NCBI GenBank assembly: GCA_964541895.1
Contig: CAZISM010000155.1
Coordinates: 1 to 11,471, forward strand
Reading direction: 5' to 3'
DNA length: 11,471 bases
Source: CAZISM01 sp964541895
GTDB lineage: Bacteria > Zhuqueibacterota > Zhuqueibacteria > Residuimicrobiales > Residuimicrobiaceae
Shown piece after piece: positions 1-6,178 of this stretch. The notes under the pieces were generated by a model. It worked only from the letters and a program-made list of their open reading frames with translations, had not been told where the DNA came from and made no database searches. A program made the translations under genes and the position numbers. Each line of letters starts with the position of its first letter. Positions within the stretch are counted from its first letter, which is position 1.

Positions 1-50
1 TGCACTTTGACCATATGATCAGAAGAGAAAACTAGCAGGAGGTCGCTGCC

Positions 51-2852
51 ATGCACAAACTGATTCATGCCTGTTTTGCCCTCGTGTTGCTGTTCCTCTG
101 CGCTCTACCTGTCAGCGGTGGCCGGCCGTTCGAACCGACCCCGCCCTATCTGGCCTCCCTGAACAATCGCCACGATCTCAACCTGCCGGATTGGGGCCCG
201 TACACCAAAAAATATATCGGCCTCTCGCACATCCCCGATCCGGACAGAGGCTTACGCTTCGATATCAGTGTATTCCCGGGCCTGTACCGGCGCAAAGTGG
301 CTTTGCCAAACGTGTTCTTTGAATCGGATTACCATCCCTGGCAGGCTTCCCCTCAATTCGAATATTTCTCCTTTCGCCACGAACTGGAATGGAAGGATCA
401 GGTGTACGTGGACATTTCCTATTCTGCGGTCAACGAGCAGGCCCGGTTGATTCGCATGGAGTGCGTCAACAACACCGACATGAATCAGAATCTGGCCCTG
501 CACCTGCTGGCCTCCATGCACTTCCCGTCCATACGCGAATACAGTCCTGACACCCCCATATTTCCCGGATTGATCCAACTCCCCGGCGGCAGCACATGGC
601 TTGACGCGCTCGACTATGAAAAGATGGAATTTGCCCGGCCGAGGCCTCAGGATAACCTCGGCTACGACGGCAAATGGCGGGGTGAAGTGCGCGACAACGG
701 CTTTATCAACGGCGCCGCCCTTGGCGCCGGTTTTGGCCGTGATACCGGCGATAAAGCCGAATATCGCCTGATTACGGATAAGGCCTGCTCTGATGCCATG
801 CTCTACGTTCGCTATCGCCTGCCCGCCGGCCAGCAGACAAAGTTCGAATTGTCCGGCATGGTCAACCAGGCCGTCCTCTTTCCCGGAGCCGAAGGTATCA
901 CAGCGCTGACAATTCCCCTCGGCCGCCTGAACGCCGGCACACACCATCTGCAGCTGCGGGCGTTCGGCGGTTCCGCCATAGAGTTCGATGGCTTTGCAGT
1001 AGTGGAGCGCGCGCAGGTGGACAGCATTAAAATTGCCCAAACCGTCTGGCACCCGGTTCCTGAAATAAGCAAAGGGCCGGTGGAACAGAGCATTCTCCTC
1101 AAATACCGGGACACCGAGATCTATTACGGCATACGCTGGGCGTTTCAGCCCTACCAGGTCCGCCAATGGCGCGGCGACAATCTGGATTCGTTTTTCAAAC
1201 AGATGGCCAACGAACATGTCAAAACCATGCTGGCCACCGCCGGAGAAGATCACTATACCAACATCTTCCTCCGCCCCATCAACATCAAACCAAAATCAAC
1301 CGCGGTGCTCTACAGCCTCGCCTGCTGCGGCAGCAGACAAGAGGTCGAAACGGCCCTGGCGCAATGGGCCACCGATTCCGCAACTCTTGAAAAGGTATAT
1401 CAGCAGGCCAGGAGCCATGTGGTGGACGTGCAGTACGGCAACAACGGCGATACCTATGCCTTCAGCCAGCAGCGGATGCACGCGACCACCCTGTGCAACG
1501 TGGTCTATCCGGTCTATACCCAGAAAAGTTACATTCGCCACAGTGCGCCCGGCCGCTGGTGGGATTGCCTGTATACCTGGGATTCCGGATTCATCGGCCT
1601 GGGATTGCTCGAACTGGACGTGCAACGGGCGGTCGAGTGTCTCAATGCCTATGTGACCGAACCGGGCAGCCAATCCGCTTTTATCCATCATGGCACGCCC
1701 CTGCCTGTACAGCACTATCTCTTTCTGGAACTCTGGCAGCGCACCCATTCGCTGGACCTGCTCAAATACTTTTACCCCCGTCTCAAGCAGTATCATGAAT
1801 TTCTGGCCGGACGGCTGGGCAGTTCGACCACCCGTACGATGAAATCCAATTTGCTGAAAACATGGGATTATTTCTACAACTCGGGCGGCTGGGACGATCT
1901 GCCACCGCAAAAATATGTGCACGATAACGGCCTGGAAGCCACCACCACGCCGGTGGTCAATACGGCCCACGCCATCCGGACGGCTAAAATACTCAAAATG
2001 GCGGCCACCGCTTTGGGATTGAGCAAGGACGTCAAGGCCTACGACCAGGATATCCGCCTGTTCAGCACGGCCCTGCAGACCCATAGCTGGGATCCGCAAA
2101 GCGGTTATTTCGGCTATGTCACCCATGACGTAAACGGCCGACCCGGCCAGATCATGAAACATAAAGATCAGGTCAACTATGACATGACGCTGGACGGCGC
2201 CTATCCGCTGGTGGCCGGCATCTGTACTAAAGAACAGCAGTCCATCATTCTGAATAACCTGAAATCCGATCGCCATCTCTGGTCGCCGGTCGGCATCTCG
2301 GCGGTGGACCAATCCGCCCCCTACTATACCGGCGATGGCTACTGGAACGGCACAGTCTGGATGGCCCATCAATGGTTCTATTGGAAAACCATGCTCGATC
2401 TGGGTGAAGCTGATTTTGCCTGGCAAATCGCCCGAACCGGGCTGGAGGTGTGGAAAAAGGAAACAGAGGCTTCTTACAACTGTATGGAACACTTTTTGAT
2501 AGAGACGGGTCGCGGTGCGGGCTGGCACGAATTCGGCGGCCTTTCAACTCCGGTGATCATGTGGCACAGCGCCTATTTCAGACCGGGCACCCTGACCACC
2601 GGTTTTGATCTGTGGACGGAAAAAATCGATTATGATGCCGAGGCCGGGTCGCTGGTCGCCGAGGTGGTCAACTATGGCAACAACAGCAGCAGCTCGGTCA
2701 TTGTCTGCATGAAGCCAGGCTCGTCCTATACGGCGCAATGGAACGGGAAAACCATTCCTGTCAACGTTCTCAGCAGCGGCGCGCTGAGCATCAACCTTTC
2801 CAGCTATCATAGCGCCAAGGGCACGCTGAACATCACGCGCGCAAAATCCTGA
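51..2852 (+). CDS. Secreted (alpha/alpha)6 glycosidase, GH63/MGH1-like
   Basis: Probable exported glycoside hydrolase of the six-hairpin type, removing glucose- or mannose-type residues from oligosaccharides; the substrate cannot be read from sequence. An N-terminal hydrophobic stretch (residues 4-22, ending PVSGG) looks like a Sec signal peptide. Residues about 30-175 form a beta-rich N-terminal domain. Residues about 215-330 look like an inserted CBM6/CBM35-like beta-sandwich. Residues about 460-860 are the helical barrel, with TWDSGF (D511), GWDD (W614-D616), GYWNGTVW (763-770) and MEHF (E813). A small beta-domain closes the protein. By analogy with GH63/GH37, D511 would be the general acid and E813 (or E827 in WHEFGG) the base; this is inference. 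The ATG at 51 follows a near-perfect Shine-Dalgarno AGGAGGT (37-43) at 7 nt. The gene ends just before an intrinsic terminator. It could belong to another clan GH-G/GH-L-like family. Confidence 0.85.
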   Translation: MHKLIHACFALVLLFLCALPVSGGRPFEPTPPYLASLNNRHDLNLPDWGPYTKKYIGLSHIPDPDRGLRFDISVFPGLYRRKVALPNVFFESDYHPWQASPQFEYFSFRHELEWKDQVYVDISYSAVNEQARLIRMECVNNTDMNQNLALHLLASMHFPSIREYSPDTPIFPGLIQLPGGSTWLDALDYEKMEFARPRPQDNLGYDGKWRGEVRDNGFINGAALGAGFGRDTGDKAEYRLITDKACSDAMLYVRYRLPAGQQTKFELSGMVNQAVLFPGAEGITALTIPLGRLNAGTHHLQLRAFGGSAIEFDGFAVVERAQVDSIKIAQTVWHPVPEISKGPVEQSILLKYRDTEIYYGIRWAFQPYQVRQWRGDNLDSFFKQMANEHVKTMLATAGEDHYTNIFLRPINIKPKSTAVLYSLACCGSRQEVETALAQWATDSATLEKVYQQARSHVVDVQYGNNGDTYAFSQQRMHATTLCNVVYPVYTQKSYIRHSAPGRWWDCLYTWDSGFIGLGLLELDVQRAVECLNAYVTEPGSQSAFIHHGTPLPVQHYLFLELWQRTHSLDLLKYFYPRLKQYHEFLAGRLGSSTTRTMKSNLLKTWDYFYNSGGWDDLPPQKYVHDNGLEATTTPVVNTAHAIRTAKILKMAATALGLSKDVKAYDQDIRLFSTALQTHSWDPQSGYFGYVTHDVNGRPGQIMKHKDQVNYDMTLDGAYPLVAGICTKEQQSIILNNLKSDRHLWSPVGISAVDQSAPYYTGDGYWNGTVWMAHQWFYWKTMLDLGEADFAWQIARTGLEVWKKETEASYNCMEHFLIETGRGAGWHEFGGLSTPVIMWHSAYFRPGTLTTGFDLWTEKIDYDAEAGSLVAEVVNYGNNSSSSVIVCMKPGSSYTAQWNGKTIPVNVLSSGALSINLSSYHSAKGTLNITRAKS

Positions 2853-2870
2853 TCCTGCTAAGATGAAGCC

Positions 2871-2908
2871 AAATATCGGACACCTCACAGGTGTCCGATA
2901 TTTTTTTT
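2871..2908 (+). terminator. Strong intrinsic terminator after the glycosidase gene
   Basis: A perfect 15-bp inverted repeat (2871-2885 and 2889-2903, arms starting AAATATCGGACACCT) with a 3-nt CAC loop runs into eight T residues (2901-2908). This is a classic Rho-independent terminator for the plus-strand gene ending at 2852. The left arm begins AAATATC, so on the minus strand the stem is followed by only three T. It could still slow polymerase coming from the convergent oxidoreductase gene. Confidence 0.95.
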
Positions 2909-2910
2909 GA

Positions 2911-2933
2911 CCATTTTGTGCGACAAACAACTC
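2911..2933 (+). repeat. Degenerate intergenic repeat, copy 1
   Basis: A 23-nt stretch starting CCATTTTGTGCGACAAAC lies directly after the terminator T-run. It matches 4534-4556 at 19 of 23 positions in the same orientation. The two copies flank the minus-strand oxidoreductase gene and its control region. Function is unknown, and a chance match is not excluded. Confidence 0.45.
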
Positions 2934-2961
2934 GAATCGCAGAGAAAGAGGGGCGGCGCCG

Positions 2962-4212
2962 TTAGGAAACAAACTGCGGTATCTTTAAGCGCTTGCCGCC
3001 GTCAAGAGCGGATTGGTGAGCGATGATGCCCGGTACCGTATAGGCCAGCGCTTCATGAACATCGACCGTCGGCTTGCGCTGCTGCAGACAGGCCTGGACG
3101 AACTCGTGGGTGAGAAAGGTATGTGAGCCCTGATGGCCGCTGTCATGACGCATGGGCTCGGGCAAAAGGTCGGTAGCCCACCATTTAGGCTGATCGTACA
3201 CCTGGCACAAACCTTCGGAACGCACAAAACCGGCGTCATCTTTGCCTAACTGGTCCCTGGACTGTACGATCGTTGCGCTCATACCGAGAGGATCAGGGGC
3301 GTAAAAACTCATCCTGGTGCCGATCCATTGCGCCCGTTCGCACCCCATATGCGCCCCTTTCCACCACACATTGACCCGAAACGAGTTGCCGCGATCGGTT
3401 CTGAAAAAGGCCGATTCATTCCAGAACGGATTTTTGTACGCGTTATCCTGCAGAATCGGATCTTGGTCCCCCCAACCGTTGCAGGTCACTTCGGTCAATC
3501 GTTCACCGGTCACGCTGAGGAGGTGGGCCGTACAATGTGTGGGATAGTGCATGGGCGCCACACCGTATCGCCACGTTCGTTTGCCGTTCTCCATATACAG
3601 CTTTTCCAGCCCGTCGTGCTGGTATTCCGACTCGCAGAAATATAAATCCCCGAAACGCCCTTCCTGGTAAAACTTGCGCACTGATATGGTGAATTGCTGA
3701 TAGTAGCTGGTTTCAGCCATCATGTAGGTCAAACCGGATTTTTTCACCCCTTCGTACAACGCTTCCGCCTCTTCGATTGTGGCCCAGCAGGCCGGCACGG
3801 CACACAGCACATGTTTACCGTGTTTGAGACAATGCAGGACGTGTTTGACATGATTGGGTCCTTCTGTGAATACGCCAACCGCATCGATTTTAGGATCTTT
3901 GACCAGCTCTTCCAGAGAGGGGTATGATTTTGCACATTTATAGACCTTCATCAATCGCTCTCTCCGCTCCGGCCGCAGGTCCGAGACCGCCTCGACCACA
4001 CAATCCGGATCTTCGTGGAATTGAAAGGAACTGCCGAATCCGCCGCCGACGATGCCGACATGCAATTTTTTTTCAGGCCTGGGCGCAAAAACCGAGGCGT
4101 GCGCCACGCCCGCCAGGCCGGCTGCAGCCAGTCCGCTCTGCTGCAGGAATTCCCGCCTGTTGGTCCGTTTAACCTCTCGGCCGTTGCTTTCGTGTTTCAC
4201 CTCATTAAACAT
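2962..4212 (-). CDS. Tat-exported Gfo/Idh/MocA family oxidoreductase
   Basis: NAD(P)-binding dehydrogenase-like protein of 416 residues, expected to oxidise or reduce a sugar or sugar-derived alcohol; the true substrate is unknown. The N-terminus carries a twin-arginine signal (NRREFLQQSG, R19-R20, then an AAAGLAG hydrophobic run), so it is probably exported already folded with its cofactor. The Rossmann glycine motif is VGIVGGGFG (52-60). The C-terminal half contains the subfamily-typical APMHYPTHCTAH (219-230). The usual EKP motif at the end of the Rossmann domain reads CAVP here (137-140), so the canonical lysine is absent. The start at 4212 is supported by AGAGAGG 6 nt upstream on the minus strand, and it keeps the Tat signal near the N-terminus. 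The gene converges on the glycosidase gene and diverges from the epimerase gene. Confidence 0.9.
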   Translation of the reverse strand: MFNEVKHESNGREVKRTNRREFLQQSGLAAAGLAGVAHASVFAPRPEKKLHVGIVGGGFGSSFQFHEDPDCVVEAVSDLRPERRERLMKVYKCAKSYPSLEELVKDPKIDAVGVFTEGPNHVKHVLHCLKHGKHVLCAVPACWATIEEAEALYEGVKKSGLTYMMAETSYYQQFTISVRKFYQEGRFGDLYFCESEYQHDGLEKLYMENGKRTWRYGVAPMHYPTHCTAHLLSVTGERLTEVTCNGWGDQDPILQDNAYKNPFWNESAFFRTDRGNSFRVNVWWKGAHMGCERAQWIGTRMSFYAPDPLGMSATIVQSRDQLGKDDAGFVRSEGLCQVYDQPKWWATDLLPEPMRHDSGHQGSHTFLTHEFVQACLQQRKPTVDVHEALAYTVPGIIAHQSALDGGKRLKIPQFVS

Positions 4213-4300
4213 CTGGTACCTCTCTGATTTAAGAACCCTGACAACGTGTCACTGCTGATGATGTTGGCCGGTCACGACCGCTGCGCCGAACCGGGGACCA

Positions 4301-4333
4301 GATCCGTTGGCCGCTTTTGCCAGACAACGGATC
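4301..4333. repeat. 9-bp perfect inverted repeat in the oxidoreductase leader
   Basis: GATCCGTTG (4301-4309) and CAACGGATC (4325-4333) are exact reverse complements separated by 15 nt. The element lies between the predicted minus-strand promoter and the oxidoreductase start, so in the transcript it would form a 5' leader hairpin. As DNA it could be a regulator operator. No T-run follows on either strand, so it is not a terminator. Confidence 0.6.
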
Positions 4334-4373
4334 GGCGAGGTTGTAATGGTGCAACGTCGAATCCAACCGCAAA

Positions 4374-4402
4374 ATTATAATAAATTAAAACTCTCCATAC
4401 AA
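4374..4402 (-). promoter_or_regulatory. Candidate sigma70-type promoter for the oxidoreductase gene
   Basis: On the minus strand a perfect -10 TATAAT (4379-4374) is preceded, after exactly 17 nt, by TTGTAT (4402-4397), which matches the -35 consensus at only 3 of 6 positions. The element sits in the AT-rich part of the divergent gap. Transcription would start near 4367 and leave a leader of about 155 nt before the start codon. The leader contains the inverted repeat at 4301-4333 and a short CGGTC/GACCG palindrome (4269-4280). Confidence 0.5.
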
Positions 4403-4426
4403 GTGAAAATGTGTAAAAAATAGAGT

Positions 4427-4441
4427 CCGGCGGCCTGCCGG
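4427..4441. repeat. Short GC inverted repeat between divergent promoters
   Basis: CCGGC (4427-4431) and GCCGG (4437-4441) form a 5-bp stem with a 5-nt loop, between the two divergent candidate promoters. On the minus strand the stem is followed a few bases later by six T residues (complement of 4415-4420), so a weak minus-strand terminator or an operator are both possible. Short arms make this tentative. Confidence 0.3.
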
Positions 4442-4444
4442 CTA

Positions 4445-4473
4445 TTGCATTCGCCTTGAATATTCGATATATT
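4445..4473 (+). promoter_or_regulatory. Candidate promoter for the epimerase gene
   Basis: TTGCAT (4445-4450) and TATATT (4468-4473) are spaced by exactly 17 nt. The -10 matches consensus at 5 of 6 positions, the -35 at 3 of 6. Transcription would start near 4480, giving a leader of about 108 nt to the GTG start at 4588. This leader holds a CGCCAG/CTGGCG inverted repeat (4489-4494 and 4508-4513), two TATCACC copies (4501-4507 and 4523-4529) and the second copy of the degenerate repeat. Confidence 0.45.
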
Positions 4474-4488
4474 ACCATAGGGTTTTTC

Positions 4489-4513
4489 CGCCAGATCGCT
4501 TATCACCCTGGCG
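4489..4513. repeat. 6-bp inverted repeat upstream of the epimerase gene
   Basis: CGCCAG (4489-4494) and CTGGCG (4508-4513) are exact reverse complements with a 13-nt spacer. They lie just downstream of the predicted transcription start, where a repressor could bind. The spacer and following bases contain TATCACC twice (4501-4507, 4523-4529). Regulatory function is a guess from position. Confidence 0.35.
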
Positions 4514-4533
4514 TAATGGAGGTATCACCTGAA

Positions 4534-4556
4534 CCATTTTGCGCAAGAAACAATTC
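4534..4556 (+). repeat. Degenerate intergenic repeat, copy 2
   Basis: Starts CCATTTTGCGCAAGAAAC and matches 2911-2933 at 19 of 23 positions, same orientation. This copy contains the 8-bp palindrome TTGCGCAA (4539-4546), which copy 1 does not keep intact. It lies 31 nt before the epimerase start codon. Confidence 0.45.
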
Positions 4557-4587
4557 CTGACACACACTAAATTAATCAGAGGCCATT

Positions 4588-6012
4588 GTGCGTTTCACTA
4601 AAAAAGAACCGAATGGATTTTCTTTCCGACCGGGCGTGTACCTGTTGCTGTTGCCCCTGCTCTGGATCGGCTGCCGACGGCACGAGCCGGCTGCGGCAAC
4701 AGACCTGAATGCGGCACAGCTGGCGGAAGAGATGGAATTTTATCTCTGCAAAAATCTGCTCGACTTTTACTATCCCGGAATTATCGATGCGGATAGCGGC
4801 GGCTATATCACCAATCTGGCTTTTGACGGAACGCCAAAGCCGCCCCACCCCAAAATGATCGTCAGTCAGGCCCGGCACCTGTGGACCGCCTGCAAGGCTG
4901 CCGAGCGTTACCCGCAGGACGCGCGCTTCCGCCAGGCAGCGGATCACGGCTTTCGCTACCTCCGGGAACGCATGTGGGATCGCCAACACGGCGGTTTCTA
5001 TTTTTATCTGGATCTGCCGTGGACCGATCACTCGCTTTCAGGGTATAAAAAAGCCTACGGCGAAGCGTTCGCCATTTTCGCTTTGGCGGCCTATGTCAAA
5101 CTCACAGGATCCGCAGACGCGCTGGCTCTGGCCCAGCAGGCGTTCGTCTGGTTCGATGATCACTGCCACGATGCGCACCACGGCGGCTATTACGAGTGGA
5201 TCACCCTGGACGGCATTTCCCGGGCCGGCGCCGGTTTTCGGCGCGACCTGTTCCCGGCCGATGCGGTCAATGCAGAGTGGAAAGATTACAACTCTTCCAT
5301 TCACATCCTGGAAGCCTTTGCTGAACTCTATGCCGTCTGGCCGGATCCGCTGCTGCGCAAGCGGCTTGAGGAGATGCTCGTCATCATACGGGATACCATC
5401 ACCACAGAAAAAGGATACATGCGGTTGTTCTTTACCTCCGACTGGACCGCCATTTCCTATCGCGATTCCAGCAGAGCATTTCTGATGAAAAATCTCTCCT
5501 ATGACCACGTTTCCTTCGGCCATGACATTGAAACCGCCTATCTGTTGCTGGAAGCCGAGCACACCCTGGGAGCCGGCCATGATGGCAAAACCAGGCTGGT
5601 CGCCAAAAAGATGATCGATCATACGCTGGACCATGGCTTTGATAAAAACTTTAGCGGCATTGTCGATGCAGGGTACTATTACAGCGAGAACGCGCCCATC
5701 ACCATTCTCAGGAACGATAAAGTGTGGTGGTGCCAGGCCGAAGGTTTAAACGCGCTGCTGCTGTTCGCAAAACTGCACCCGGAGGAAAAACGATACCGGC
5801 AGGCTTTTCTGCTGTTGTGGGATTATGTAAAAACGTATTTCATAGACCACCGCTACGGCGATTGGTATATTCACGGCGTCGACCAAAATCCCGCTTACCG
5901 GACAGAGCGTAAAGCCGAAGCCTGGAAGACCGCTTATCATAACGGACGAAGCCTGATGAATGCAGCGGACCTTTTGCTCGGCAAAGGCGCTCTCCACAGC
6001 CTGATCCACTGA
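4588..6012 (+). CDS. Probable lipoprotein, N-acylglucosamine/cellobiose 2-epimerase family
   Basis: An (alpha/alpha)6-barrel epimerase of the AGE superfamily, most like cellobiose or mannobiose 2-epimerases, which interconvert the C2 configuration of the reducing-end sugar. Family signatures occur in order: NSSIHILEAFAELY (H239), GHDIE (H312), WWCQAEGLNALL, and WKTAYHNGR (H451). These are the expected histidine and aromatic positions of the active site. The start is GTG at 4588, with AGAGG (4578-4582) 5 nt upstream. The N-terminus has a hydrophobic run ending LLWIGC (C29), resembling a lipobox although W at -3 is unusual. The protein is 474 residues, longer than the usual 390-410, and the extra length is this N-terminal extension. 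Surface location is therefore inferred; a plain membrane anchor is the alternative. The trehalose gene follows after 166 bp. Confidence 0.85.
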   Translation: MRFTKKEPNGFSFRPGVYLLLLPLLWIGCRRHEPAAATDLNAAQLAEEMEFYLCKNLLDFYYPGIIDADSGGYITNLAFDGTPKPPHPKMIVSQARHLWTACKAAERYPQDARFRQAADHGFRYLRERMWDRQHGGFYFYLDLPWTDHSLSGYKKAYGEAFAIFALAAYVKLTGSADALALAQQAFVWFDDHCHDAHHGGYYEWITLDGISRAGAGFRRDLFPADAVNAEWKDYNSSIHILEAFAELYAVWPDPLLRKRLEEMLVIIRDTITTEKGYMRLFFTSDWTAISYRDSSRAFLMKNLSYDHVSFGHDIETAYLLLEAEHTLGAGHDGKTRLVAKKMIDHTLDHGFDKNFSGIVDAGYYYSENAPITILRNDKVWWCQAEGLNALLLFAKLHPEEKRYRQAFLLLWDYVKTYFIDHRYGDWYIHGVDQNPAYRTERKAEAWKTAYHNGRSLMNAADLLLGKGALHSLIH

Positions 6013-6017
6013 ACAGG

Positions 6018-6176
6018 CTACTGAGACTTGGCTTGTATTTCGAAACTGTGCAGATGCCCCAGCTGATCGCCGTTGACGATGATAGAGACTTCATCTCCCG
6101 CCCGCAGTACGGTGTTGCCGTTGGGCACAAACTCGTGACCGGCGCGGTTGTTCTGATCATCTGCAAGGAGATCCCA
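6018..6176 (-). pseudogene. Remnant of a TrkA-C (RCK_C) domain, C-terminal end only
   Basis: Read on the minus strand, 6176 to 6018 is open for 52 codons and ends in TAG (6020-6018). The translation contains FVPNGNTVLRAGDEV followed by SIIVNGDQLGHL. That is the typical second half of a TrkA-C/RCK_C regulatory domain (beta strand, P-x-G-x-T-x-L-x-x-GD, strand, then a short helix), found at the C-terminus of potassium channels, Trk systems and cation/proton antiporters. No start codon precedes it: an in-frame TGA lies at 6179-6177, over the first base of the trehalose gene start codon. The piece therefore looks like the tail of a gene whose 5' part was removed when the present neighbours came together. 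Too short for certainty, but the motif is specific. Confidence 0.6.
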
Positions 6177-6178
6177 TC

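Noticed and set aside
252..2528. Long open frames on the minus strand (252-1253 and 1296-2528) opposite the glycosidase gene
   Set aside because: They lack recognisable domains and ribosome sites; the plus-strand frame has a signal peptide and family motifs throughout. The antisense openness follows from codon bias.
4272..4478. 68-codon minus-strand open frame in the divergent gap
   Set aside because: It overlaps both candidate promoters and inverted repeats, has no family resemblance, and the AT-rich segment is better explained as control DNA.
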